A stretch of DNA of 64,000 nucleotides from Litorimonas sp947503715 (GTDB lineage Bacteria; Pseudomonadota; Alphaproteobacteria; Caulobacterales; Maricaulaceae), in the NCBI RefSeq assembly GCF_050271975.1, contig NZ_CP189850.1, positions 1,674,001-1,738,000 on the forward strand, in the 5' to 3' direction. A program made the translations under genes and the position numbers. Every line of letters begins with the position of its first letter. Within the stretch, counting starts at the first letter, position 1. This document shows, piece after piece, positions 33,815-42,728 of this stretch. Under the pieces are notes generated by a model, which worked only from the letters and a program-made list of their open reading frames with translations, was not told the DNA's origin and did no database searches.

Positions 33815-35440
33815 TTACCGCGTATTGGTACTATCGCCGAGCAGGACCGGCAGGGTTTTGAGCATAATATAAAGGTCGAAGAGGAAATTCGAGCGTTCGA
33901 TATATTCCACATCGAGGCGCACGCGTTCCGCAATATCATTCCCGTTACGCAACGGGCCGCGAGAGCCATTGATCTGCGCCCAGCCCGTCATACCGGGTTT
34001 GACTTTGTGACGATGGGCATATTCCGCGACGAGGTCGATACTGTCTTTACCTTCCGTGCGCATACCTGTTGCATGCGGGCGCGGGCCGACGAGTGACATT
34101 TCGCCTTTCAGAACGTTGAGAAGCTGCGGCAGCTCATCAATAGAGGTCTTGCGGATAAAGCGACCAATCTTCGTCACACGGGCATCTCCAACAACTGTCT
34201 GCTGGGCGGCATTCGGATCGGCATCCTCATTGCGCATGGAGCGGAATTTATAGATATCGAAGACCCGATTGTTAAAGCCGTGACGCTGTTGTTTGAACAG
34301 AACCGGGCCTTTGCTATCGAGGCGGATAAGCGCCGCTATGCCCAAGAGAACAGGCGCACCGAGCACGAGCGCGATGGAACTGATGACGATGTCGGTCAGA
34401 CGTTTAATCGCCGTGTGGCGCCCGGATTTCGGATTGCCGGTCACATCCCGCATGGAGACTTCGGCAATCTCTGAGACGCGTTGCTTTACGTGGTTCAGCG
34501 TCTCAAACTCGTCGACGACGAAAGCGATGCGATTGGGCAGCAGGCGCACACGGTCCATAAAGGCCTGACGTCGCTCATTCGCAATAGACGGCAATGTGAC
34601 AACAATCCGGTTCACATAGGGCAGGGCATCCCACCCGAGGAGGTCATCGACTTTTCCGATAACCGGAACACCGTAAATATTATGCGGCGTCCGCGCGAGG
34701 CGATCATCGAAAATTGCGAGGATGTTGAGTTCTTTCGTCTTCGCATTTTCTTCAATTATCCGACGTGCGCTTTCCGTTGCGCCCAACATGACAATCGTCG
34801 GGGCGAGGGCACCTTTATTATGCAGACGCCGCATTTGCGCGTGATAAGCAGAATGGAGGACGAGAATGAGCGCAATCGCACCCAATCCCGCTTTTGCGAG
34901 GGCGTCAGGCAAAAATGTTTCGGGACGTACAATCAAGGCGATGGTCAACCAAACGCCGAGTGCCGCGAAACTGGCCAAGCCGACATTGCGCATATGAGAT
35001 GACCAGCGCTGCGCCGCGTTGAAACGGTAGGCATTGGAGATAAACAGAGCCGAGATGAAAATAACGGAGCCGAGGATAGAAGCTGCGACCGGGGCAGCAA
35101 TCCCCCGATCATTTGTCCCGACATAGCCATTCCAAATACCAACCGCGATGACGGCGCAGACCATGAGAACATCAAGACCGCGCAGGCCAAACCTCACAGC
35201 ATTCATATTGGTTTGATCACGCGGGACAGATACATCCGCCGTTGTCAGGCGTTTACGGCGACGGTCGATCTTTGGGGCCTTGCCTTCGGACGGTCTGACT
35301 TTGCGGGCAAAGGCATCAAGCCGATCGGTCGGTTGACCCCGTTTTTCATCTTCCTTGCGCAGAGCAAGCGGAGACGTTTGCGACATTGGCACAGCGCTAG
35401 TGTCGAACGCTTTGACGCTCGTTTTCTTTTGTATTGGCAT
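33815..35440 (-). CDS. Undecaprenyl-phosphate sugar phosphotransferase (HfsE-like)
   Basis: A 541-residue polyprenyl glycosylphosphotransferase. The N-terminal third has a run of four or five TM helices, then a Rossmann-like domain, then the conserved C-terminal catalytic part (KRLTDIVISSIAL, KQQRHGFNNRVFDIYKFRSM and the GWAQINGSRG motif). It transfers the first sugar-1-phosphate to undecaprenyl phosphate. The start is taken at the ATG 35440, preceded by AGGTGA; a GTG three codons upstream is also possible. It heads the minus-strand operon and corresponds in position to hfsE. Confidence 0.9.
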   Translation of the reverse strand: MPIQKKTSVKAFDTSAVPMSQTSPLALRKEDEKRGQPTDRLDAFARKVRPSEGKAPKIDRRRKRLTTADVSVPRDQTNMNAVRFGLRGLDVLMVCAVIAVGIWNGYVGTNDRGIAAPVAASILGSVIFISALFISNAYRFNAAQRWSSHMRNVGLASFAALGVWLTIALIVRPETFLPDALAKAGLGAIALILVLHSAYHAQMRRLHNKGALAPTIVMLGATESARRIIEENAKTKELNILAIFDDRLARTPHNIYGVPVIGKVDDLLGWDALPYVNRIVVTLPSIANERRQAFMDRVRLLPNRIAFVVDEFETLNHVKQRVSEIAEVSMRDVTGNPKSGRHTAIKRLTDIVISSIALVLGAPVLLGIAALIRLDSKGPVLFKQQRHGFNNRVFDIYKFRSMRNEDADPNAAQQTVVGDARVTKIGRFIRKTSIDELPQLLNVLKGEMSLVGPRPHATGMRTEGKDSIDLVAEYAHRHKVKPGMTGWAQINGSRGPLRNGNDIAERVRLDVEYIERSNFLFDLYIMLKTLPVLLGDSTNTR

Positions 35441-35601
35441 TCCACTCACCTGTTTTTTCTAAGTCTGATACAGGGTCGAAGAAAATATACGGTAAACGCC
35501 GATCCTTTTTTAGGTCATGCAGATGTTGCGCCCCGATCTGCGGCCTGTTGCGGTTCGGGGCACTGCGCGGAAATTTATGGTTAATTGGAGGTTAACCCCG
35601 T

Positions 35602-37605
35602 TTATCTGGGTGAAAGGCCTGCCAATTCCCGCAATAGATTGGGGTTTTCGTCTGCGAATTTACGCCCGGCATATTGTGCAAACTCCAATGAGAGGTGATG
35701 TTCGTCATAAGTGTAGGGCTTGCGATTGGACGCTTGGCTCTCACAACTTGCCGGTATGTCTTCACCGCAGAGAAGGTCGCCCTTGTCCAAATAGTAATCC
35801 GTGCTGTCCATAAAAGCTTGGAACAGTGTGCCGTCTTTATCATCCAATGGCGTGTAGGATATTGTCTCTGATGTCATACAGCTGGCCGTATTGCCTGTCT
35901 CGTTTATAATACGGAAACAGGGTGTTTGATTGTTAATATAACCACCCATGGAAATCAGTTTGAGGTCCGGATTCAGCTTTTTCATTTGGTTCAGAAGGGC
36001 CAGAGTAAAATATTTATTCGCCTCAAAAGGACGGTTTGCGGAATAGACGATCACCTGAATTTGATTCACGATCGCCTGGTCGGCTAATTTATCCACGCGC
36101 TCCTGACAGAGCTTTCGCGTGCCTTGTGCAATAATGCGCCCCTTTTCTTTCCCGATTTTACAACGATTGGTCTGTTCGAACCGAATAAACTGGAGATCGG
36201 GGTCACGACCATATCCGGCTTCGAAGAAATTGAATCCGTCCGGTTCGTGAGAGTTTCCGATGACGAGTACATTTATCTTCGCGTCACGCCGGCAATTCGG
36301 ACCATCCGGAAAGTTGAATGTCGTACACGTATTGACGAAAGTTGAAAACCGCCGTGCCTTTTCTTGCCGCACTTGTTCCGGCGTAAAAGACAGGTCGTGC
36401 ACACGCCATGTCCATCCTGAATTCAGGGCGGCATGGGCAAAGACGGCGGAAAGCGCGACAGCTGAAATTCCCGTACCAATGGCGAACCGTCCATATTTTG
36501 GCGTTTTTTGAGACCCTGTCTGGTTCGATGCCTGACCCGTTCTGGCGGAGACCCGACGTTCGACGCCGTAATAAAGCATGAGCGTTAGAACAAATATGAG
36601 AGCTGCCGCGAAGAGTTGGTGCCGCTTGCCCAGCTCAAGTCCGACCTCATAGCGCATCAGTGAAACGACAGGCCAATGAACGAGATAGAGCGAATAGGAC
36701 AGGCGGCCCGTCCAGACCGCCAGACGGTTGGACAATAGAAAGTTGAGTCCTGGTAGAGCTGATTTTCCTGCACCTGATAGCAATAGACCTGCCGTCGCCA
36801 AACAGGGCAGTAATCCGTTGAGACCGGGGAAAGGTGTATAGCCTTTATAAAACCAGATTGTCGCTAAGAGGACAATCAAACTCGCCCAGCCCAAAATTGA
36901 TCTTATGGTTTTTGTGCTGATCTTCTTCCAAAAGACTGACGTGCCGATAAGGGCAAAACAGGCCCCAATCGCAAATTCGAAAACACGTGCGGGCAGGAGA
37001 TAGAATGCGGCAGACGGGTTGGCGCGCAACATCCATTCACTGACAAACACGCCAATTAATGTGACAACGGCAAAAGCCCATCCCAGATTGCGGCGTGGCA
37101 TCAGTTTCCAAAGCGCCAAAACAAGCAGCGGCCAAAAGAGGTAGAACTGCTCCTCAACACCAAGAGACCACGTGTGGAGAAGAGGCTTTAACTCTGACCG
37201 CGCATCCCAATATCCGGTTTCAGTGAAGAACAAGATGTTGGAAACGGAGAAGGTCGCGGCAATTGCGGATTTCGCCATGGCAACCATGTCGGAGGGGTCC
37301 AGAATGAACGCGGCTGCCATAAATGTGACAGCGATCGTCACGAGCGCGGGTGGGATCAGCCGCCGGATACGGCGCAGATAGAATGTCTTAAACGAAAATG
37401 TACCCTTCATCATTTTCGGGGCAATAATGGACGTGATGAGGTAGCCCGAAATCACGAAGAAAATATCGACGCCGAGAAAGCCGCCTTCCAAGGGTGCAAA
37501 ACCTAAATGGAAGGCCATAACTGCCAAAACCGCAATCGCCCGAAGGCCATCAATATCAGGGCGATAATTGAACTGCGTAGGGGGATTTTGCACCGGATCT
37601 GTCAT
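35602..37605 (-). CDS. OafA/YrhL-type acyltransferase with SGNH domain
   Basis: A 667-residue protein: an N-terminal acyltransferase-3 domain with about ten TM helices (YRPDIDGLRAIAVLAVM, EGGFLGVDIFFVISGYLIT, RRIRRLIPPAL) followed by a C-terminal SGNH esterase-like domain from about residue 430 (VLVIGNSHEPDGFNF with the catalytic Ser block). Such proteins O-acetylate surface polysaccharides by moving acetyl groups across the membrane. It sits directly upstream of the polysaccharide operon, with 161 bases between, so modification of that polymer is plausible. Not a member of the classical hfs set. Confidence 0.9.
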   Translation of the reverse strand: MTDPVQNPPTQFNYRPDIDGLRAIAVLAVMAFHLGFAPLEGGFLGVDIFFVISGYLITSIIAPKMMKGTFSFKTFYLRRIRRLIPPALVTIAVTFMAAAFILDPSDMVAMAKSAIAATFSVSNILFFTETGYWDARSELKPLLHTWSLGVEEQFYLFWPLLVLALWKLMPRRNLGWAFAVVTLIGVFVSEWMLRANPSAAFYLLPARVFEFAIGACFALIGTSVFWKKISTKTIRSILGWASLIVLLATIWFYKGYTPFPGLNGLLPCLATAGLLLSGAGKSALPGLNFLLSNRLAVWTGRLSYSLYLVHWPVVSLMRYEVGLELGKRHQLFAAALIFVLTLMLYYGVERRVSARTGQASNQTGSQKTPKYGRFAIGTGISAVALSAVFAHAALNSGWTWRVHDLSFTPEQVRQEKARRFSTFVNTCTTFNFPDGPNCRRDAKINVLVIGNSHEPDGFNFFEAGYGRDPDLQFIRFEQTNRCKIGKEKGRIIAQGTRKLCQERVDKLADQAIVNQIQVIVYSANRPFEANKYFTLALLNQMKKLNPDLKLISMGGYINNQTPCFRIINETGNTASCMTSETISYTPLDDKDGTLFQAFMDSTDYYLDKGDLLCGEDIPASCESQASNRKPYTYDEHHLSLEFAQYAGRKFADENPNLLRELAGLSPR

Positions 37606-37719
37606 CAGAATGGGCTAAGACACACAAAGAGCGGGGACAAGCCCGCAGCCCGCCTCTTCGTGTGAAAAAAGCGACAAAATCACTTGCGGGGAGGGGTACA
37701 CATCGCTAGACGCGCCGAC

Positions 37720-37810
37720 GGAGACGTGGCCGAGTGGTCGAAGGCGCTCCCCTGCTAAGGGAGTATGGGTCATAAGCCCATCGAGGGTTCGAATCCCTTC
37801 GTCTCCGCCA
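37720..37810 (+). tRNA. tRNA-Ser(GCU), CCA encoded
   Basis: The acceptor stem GGAGACG pairs with CGTCTCC, then discriminator G and an encoded CCA. The D-arm is TGGCCGAGTGGTCGAAGGCG; the anticodon loop CTGCTAA in stem CTCCC/GGGAG gives anticodon GCU (reads AGC/AGU). A long variable arm (ATGGGTCATAAGCCCAT) marks the serine type, and the T-arm is AGGGTTCGAATCCCT. A T-rich run follows. Confidence 0.97.
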
Positions 37811-37830
37811 CTTTTTCTTTTGTTTTCAAG

Positions 37831-38433
37831 CTATTTCCCCGTCTGGGGAAGACTGCTTTCAGGTATCGCTTCACCGTGAACGATATAACGCAGTGGGCCG
37901 CCATAGCTGTATCTCGAAAACGGATAGCAGGTCACGAGCGCAATTTTTGCTTGGTTCTCGTGAGTGTTCAAGTCGACTTCAAAGTCATTTTTGTCAATAA
38001 TATCAAGGCTTGTCGTTTTATATCGGGTAACGTCGCCATTTAGATTTTCAACTTCAATAATGTCGCCTATTTCCACATGTTCCAGAAAGTCAAAATGCGT
38101 ATTTTTGTGAGCCGCTATAACGGATAGTCCTGACTGCCCCGGTTTTGCCGTTTGCGGAAGATGACCCGGTGCGAAGGCTAACGCTTGTCCGGAGCTTGAA
38201 TTGAGGATGATTTCACTGTCACCAAGCTTTGGCACGGAAAGTCTCGCCAACGGCACCGTGTCCATCCATGGCCATGGATGGACGGGCTTTCCACTTGCTT
38301 GCGACAGGCGCCAAGCGCGTTCGATCAATATATCTCCAACACCCTTTTTGGCGGGTATGTAACTCGCCTTTAACAAGCATAAACCACCCAGCAGAAAGAG
38401 GAACCGTGTGAGATATCTCATCGGCCTCATCAT
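37831..38433 (-). CDS. Class GN (marine proteobacterial) sortase
   Basis: A 200-residue sortase of the Gram-negative class GN. One N-terminal TM helix (RFLFLLGGLCLLKASY), then the sortase barrel with catalytic His109 (IAAHKNTHFD), Cys169 (ALVTCYPF) and Arg182 (GPLRYIV). It cleaves a C-terminal sorting motif and links or sorts the surface protein. Its start overlaps by 4 bases the stop of its presumed sole substrate, the LPNTA protein upstream, the arrangement typical of this class. Confidence 0.92.
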   Translation of the reverse strand: MMRPMRYLTRFLFLLGGLCLLKASYIPAKKGVGDILIERAWRLSQASGKPVHPWPWMDTVPLARLSVPKLGDSEIILNSSSGQALAFAPGHLPQTAKPGQSGLSVIAAHKNTHFDFLEHVEIGDIIEVENLNGDVTRYKTTSLDIIDKNDFEVDLNTHENQAKIALVTCYPFSRYSYGGPLRYIVHGEAIPESSLPQTGK

Positions 38434-40610
38434 CCCGTTTCACGCCGTGTCAATTTTGCGGAGAAAAGACCCAGCAGCAGCATTAAACTCCCAATAAGGC
38501 CTAAAACTTCATGCGGGCTCGCCGTATTGGGAAGGGCGAGGCTTTGTTGTGATCCAGAACCCGTATTCGGAACTGAAGGCGAGGGTTTATGCGTGACGTT
38601 AGTTTTTCTTTTCGTGGCAAGCTCACCAAATTTCCACCCTTCTGGTAGCATTGTCGGGACTGACCTTGTCTTAAGATCATCACCCATGGGTCGCGATGGA
38701 GTGATGTCTACGGCGACAAGAGAGGTGAGTCGGCTAACGATATGATGGTCGAGGGCGGTGCGTAAAATTTGGTCATCTATATTTGCGGCACTGGAGCGGT
38801 CAAAGCGGCTTTCTTCCAGATCCGCAATTTTTGCCCGTGCCCAGAGCACCGAGAGGCCTTTCGCGGCCTCAGTTTCGGAGAGTGTTTTCGTCTCGTGCCA
38901 TGTTGAACCGGCGAGATTGCCGGATATCGAAAATGAGGCGGGCAAATCCCTTGTCTTCATCTTGGCGATACTGATGACGGGATCGCCCTGATAAACATCT
39001 GGTAAGCGTGCGGGGAAGGATGCACCAGAAATAGAGCTTTTCAAATCTGTTAGTACCGGGCTGTCTATGGCTTTGAAGAGCGTTCCCATCCGGTCCGTCA
39101 CTTCTGAAATATTACCAATCTGTACGAATGAACCCCGCCCGAATTTTGCCGCGCGGGACATGAAATAACTATTCGGGGCGGACCCAATTCCTACGGGGAA
39201 CAGGCGGCTGTCCCCGAGATCATCCTGAATTTGGGCGAAGAGTTGTTGCTCGTTCCCAATCGCGCCATCCGTGATGAAAATGACTTGACGCAGTCGCGTC
39301 TCATCCTCGGCGGTTACTTTGAGGGCGGCGTTTAGCGCGGGTGACATTTGCGTGCCGCCCTTCGCCCGCAAATTTCTGACCCAGCGGCGCGCCTTGGCGA
39401 TATTCTCAGGGTTGGCGGGAACGGCCTTGAACTTAAATTTTGAATGATCGGAGGAGAAACGAATGATGTTGAACGTATCTTCAGGCTGCAATTGGTCGAG
39501 CGCGAGAAGAAGTGACTCGCGGGCCTGCGCAATGGACTGACCGCCCATAGAGCCGGACGTATCAATCACAAAAATACTCTCGCGCGCTTGTGTGGGGATA
39601 TCCGCCGCATCCGCTTTGGGTGGTGTCAGCATGGAGAGGAGATATGTATTTTCGCCAACCGTTTCTTTGAAGACCGCGCTGTAAGGCGCCTGTGTTTCCT
39701 TTGCACGCCATTCCAATAGGAAGTCCCGATTGGCCGGTACGTCGCCCTCGGCGAGTGTAATATTGGCACTATCATTGTCGAGGAGATTTGCGGAAATATT
39801 ATGATAGGGACTCGTCACTTCGGCGATGTCAAAACCGGCATCCAGATTGATATTCAGGCTGACTGGAACCCGTATATATGAAACAGGCTCGAGCTTTGGA
39901 TCTATGAGGGGCGGGGTAATCGCTTTGCGATCAAGCACAGGATCGAGGACGAGATTTTGCACCCCTTCGGTCGTTGCGACCTGCACGACCTCGGCAGGCG
40001 GCGAAAAACGCGGAGCAACAACCATCGGAAAACGCGTTTTAAAGACCCCGTCTTTGATCACGGCTTTATCCTGATATTCAATCTGAATGGCGACGGTTTC
40101 ATGTGGGCCGATATTGGCCACGGAGGCGGTGAAAATGTTTGGACGCTGTTGCTCGACAAGGCTGGCTTTCTTGCCTTCAGATTTAGCTTGCTCATAGATT
40201 TGTTTGGCTTGGCGTTTCTCTTTAATTTGCCCTTCAATCATCCGCCCCCCAATCACTATGCGCAGGCGGTCAACCGCGGCATTTTCGGGCAGGGGGAAGA
40301 CGTAAACCCCTTCGACCCATTGATCCGTCTTATTCTCAAAAGTCTGCGAGAGTGTCGTCCGAATGACGGGGCCCGCAATATTCATCGCCACATCTGTCGC
40401 AACTCTGGGAGCTTCGATATATTGGCCGGGTATATCCGTGTGGAACATAAGCGTTCCGGCCTCTGCCTCATTGATCCGCATTTCGCGCAAGTCCTCAGTC
40501 TGTGAAAGCCTTAGGTCTGGTGGCGATGTCTCGGCAAAGGCAGGGCCAGAATATACACTCTGTCCTGCGATAATGGTCGTGGTTGTGATAAGAATATGAC
40601 GCAATGCCAT
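38430..40610 (-). CDS. VIT/vWA-domain sortase substrate (marine proteobacterial sortase target)
   Basis: A 726-residue surface protein. Signal peptide (ending PAFAE), VIT domain in the first 170 residues, vWA domain starting near residue 345 with the MIDAS motif VIDTSGSMGG, and a C-terminal sorting signal: LPNTA near residue 691, a hydrophobic helix (LIGSLMLLLGLFSA) and a basic tail (KLTRRE). The layout resembles inter-alpha-trypsin inhibitor heavy chains and suggests Mg-dependent adhesion. The ATG at 40610 follows GGGAGG at ideal distance, so the longer frame to 40805 is rejected. Paired with the class GN sortase. Confidence 0.92.
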   Translation of the reverse strand: MALRHILITTTTIIAGQSVYSGPAFAETSPPDLRLSQTEDLREMRINEAEAGTLMFHTDIPGQYIEAPRVATDVAMNIAGPVIRTTLSQTFENKTDQWVEGVYVFPLPENAAVDRLRIVIGGRMIEGQIKEKRQAKQIYEQAKSEGKKASLVEQQRPNIFTASVANIGPHETVAIQIEYQDKAVIKDGVFKTRFPMVVAPRFSPPAEVVQVATTEGVQNLVLDPVLDRKAITPPLIDPKLEPVSYIRVPVSLNINLDAGFDIAEVTSPYHNISANLLDNDSANITLAEGDVPANRDFLLEWRAKETQAPYSAVFKETVGENTYLLSMLTPPKADAADIPTQARESIFVIDTSGSMGGQSIAQARESLLLALDQLQPEDTFNIIRFSSDHSKFKFKAVPANPENIAKARRWVRNLRAKGGTQMSPALNAALKVTAEDETRLRQVIFITDGAIGNEQQLFAQIQDDLGDSRLFPVGIGSAPNSYFMSRAAKFGRGSFVQIGNISEVTDRMGTLFKAIDSPVLTDLKSSISGASFPARLPDVYQGDPVISIAKMKTRDLPASFSISGNLAGSTWHETKTLSETEAAKGLSVLWARAKIADLEESRFDRSSAANIDDQILRTALDHHIVSRLTSLVAVDITPSRPMGDDLKTRSVPTMLPEGWKFGELATKRKTNVTHKPSPSVPNTGSGSQQSLALPNTASPHEVLGLIGSLMLLLGLFSAKLTRRETG

Positions 40611-40839
40611 GAGAGCCTCCCAATAATTAAATAATAAACTTATCATGGACGATGACTGCGGAGAGAGCAGGGCGGCTTTGCGTTCGTTGCTGGGCAATCC
40701 TGCCTTTATTCCGACAAGAGAGAGCGAATGGGACGAAATTGCCTTAATTCGTGCTTTCTGATTTTGGACTTTGCGTCGATTGCGCCCGGTGGTATCAAAT
40801 AACACGGTCGGTTAAAAACCGTCAAATAGGGGCAAAGAT

Positions 40840-41790
40840 ATGAGTGACGGTTTGTCGAAAAGCATGAGCTTATCCGATGCCCAAGCTGTTACAAACCTTC
40901 ACTTTAAGCCCATTTTATCCTGTGTCGTAGACAGAAATCCTAAATTCCTGATGCAGGCTTGGATATGGTTGATTTCTGCGAGAGAGGCTGGCGTTTTTAA
41001 CGACTGTGAAGTTGTTGTTCACCATGTCGGGCCAACCCCAGCGGTTTTACAAAGTGCCGCCCAACGATTTGGAGCCAAACTCTGTGAAGTTACGCCTTTT
41101 GGGGAGGGGCCTGCGAGATATTGTAATAAGCTGCAAAGTCATCCCCCTATTATAAATTCAGGTGGCCCTGGAGCCATTATGACGGATGTTGACCTGTTTT
41201 TCTTTGGTTCCCCGGTCGAGTGCTGGGACGATGATTTTGTTCAAGCCAAAATTGTTGATCATCCAAACCCACCCGTAGAGCTATTGTCTCAATTGGCGGA
41301 AATTTTTAGTCTGTCGCCAATTAGCTATGACGGCATTCCAACCTTTAGGCCGGAAAATAGGACGCACGCCTTAAACTGTAACGGAGGGCTTTATATGTTC
41401 CCTATGCCGAGTTTAGAGTCAGTTGCGCCACTCTGGAACTCAATTTCGACGACGTGTTTAACGCAAGAACAGATTTTAGGACAATGGCTGCATCATTCGG
41501 ATCAGATCGGTTTTTTGTTCTCTATGCTGAAAACAAACATGCCATTTAAACCGCTATCATTGCGCTATAATTTTCCGACTCATTTTAAACCGCGATTTTA
41601 TGATGGTCTCGATATCGAAGATATTCAAATTGTTCATTATCACAATAAGCTTTTGCCATCGGGCCATTTAATTGAAACGGGGCATGAGGGCGTGGATGCC
41701 TACATTCATCGGGCCAATCAGATTTTGGAAAAATATGATGACCTGCCGGAATATATTGAGATCAGTGCCCGCTATGCGGCGTCACTATGA
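40840..41790 (+). CDS. Probable glycosyltransferase (GT-A-like)
   Basis: A 316-residue protein without a signal peptide. IMTDVDLFFF looks like a DxD metal/nucleotide-sugar motif of a GT-A fold. An LSCVVDRNPKFLMQAWIWLISARE start and LNCNGGLYMF and YHNKLLPSG segments are compatible with a family resembling nucleotide-diphospho-sugar transferases, but I cannot name one. It overlaps the sulfotransferase by 4 bases, suggesting that the two act on the same glycan. More AT-rich than the moa or gat genes, as is the following gene. Confidence 0.6.
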   Translation: MSDGLSKSMSLSDAQAVTNLHFKPILSCVVDRNPKFLMQAWIWLISAREAGVFNDCEVVVHHVGPTPAVLQSAAQRFGAKLCEVTPFGEGPARYCNKLQSHPPIINSGGPGAIMTDVDLFFFGSPVECWDDDFVQAKIVDHPNPPVELLSQLAEIFSLSPISYDGIPTFRPENRTHALNCNGGLYMFPMPSLESVAPLWNSISTTCLTQEQILGQWLHHSDQIGFLFSMLKTNMPFKPLSLRYNFPTHFKPRFYDGLDIEDIQIVHYHNKLLPSGHLIETGHEGVDAYIHRANQILEKYDDLPEYIEISARYAASL

Positions 41791-42677
41791 GGGTGAAACC
41801 GACACTTTGGCTGCATGTCGGTCTTCCTAAAACAGCCACGACGGCTTTTCAGTCTTGGATGAGGTCAAATACCGATGATTTGGCGGAGCAAGGTGTTTTA
41901 TATCCCGCATTATTTGGATCAGGTGGGGACAAACATAATTTCATTGTGAGTTGGTTGAGGAATAATCGAAACTTTAAAAGATTAGGTAAGATTTTGGGCG
42001 CGTCAAAGGGCGATGCCGTCCTTTTGTCGAATGAGGGTTTGAGCAATCATTTCGATGACTTTGATGGGGATGCCCTCTCGAAGTTTCGAGAGGTGACGCA
42101 GGGTTGGGATGTTCAAATTATTCTTGTCACGAGAGACGCTGAATCCTGGGTCCGTTCTTATCATAAACAATGCGTTCTTAACCCCAATAATGGCGGCAGT
42201 CCGCTTTGGGGAACGTCCATGACGGTGGATGAAATGGCCAAACACCCGCGCGTTCGACGTTTCCTCGAAAATGACACATTTGCCCATGATCTAAAGTGCG
42301 CTTTTGGCGCGTCCCAAGTCCATAGATTTAAATATGAAGATATTGACTGGTTTCAGGCTTGTCTGTCTAAAATGGGTGTCTCAATGTCAATGGCTGTAAT
42401 ACTGCCGCAATCTAATCAGTCTCTACCGGACTGGGCGATAGAAGTTCTAAGGCATGTGAATAGTGTCACAGATGATATGTCCATTCGAAATTGGTGGAAG
42501 CTTTCGCTTCAGAATCATCTTTCCTCTAATCATACGATTTTGACGAACTTGTCTAAGGCTGGTGAGGTGCCTATCAATCAGAACAGATTGTTAAATATTT
42601 CATTCAATATAGATGAATTCGAAGAAGGTTTCCGTCCAGCGGTCACGAGGTTTCTCGACACACTCTGCGGCAAATAA
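41787..42677 (+). CDS. Sulfotransferase-like protein
   Basis: A 296-residue P-loop protein. LWLHVGLPKTATTAFQSWM is the 5'-phosphosulfate-binding loop of sulfotransferases, and ILVTRDAESWVRSYHKQ carries the 3'-phosphate-binding Arg/Ser block. No signal peptide or membrane segment. It probably uses PAPS to sulfate a carbohydrate made by the adjacent glycosyltransferase; acceptor unknown. Its ATG overlaps the previous stop (ATGA). Confidence 0.82.
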   Translation: MRVKPTLWLHVGLPKTATTAFQSWMRSNTDDLAEQGVLYPALFGSGGDKHNFIVSWLRNNRNFKRLGKILGASKGDAVLLSNEGLSNHFDDFDGDALSKFREVTQGWDVQIILVTRDAESWVRSYHKQCVLNPNNGGSPLWGTSMTVDEMAKHPRVRRFLENDTFAHDLKCAFGASQVHRFKYEDIDWFQACLSKMGVSMSMAVILPQSNQSLPDWAIEVLRHVNSVTDDMSIRNWWKLSLQNHLSSNHTILTNLSKAGEVPINQNRLLNISFNIDEFEEGFRPAVTRFLDTLCGK

Positions 42678-42703
42678 AAACCCGAAGCCGTTAAGCTCCG
42701 GGT
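42672..42703 (-). terminator. Terminator of module 1 (minus strand)
   Basis: On the minus strand ACCCG-A/C-AGC pairs with its partner around a six-base loop, followed by TTTTTATTTG. It lies just after the stop of the 42729-43955 gene and also separates it from the converging sulfotransferase. Confidence 0.75.
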
Positions 42704-42728
42704 CAAAAATTTGTAGCAAGTTTGCGCT

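Noticed and set aside
40611..40805. N-terminal extension of the vWA protein
   Set aside because: The frame is open but the ATG at 40610 has a GGGAGG site and starts a good signal peptide, so the extra 65 codons are probably untranslated.
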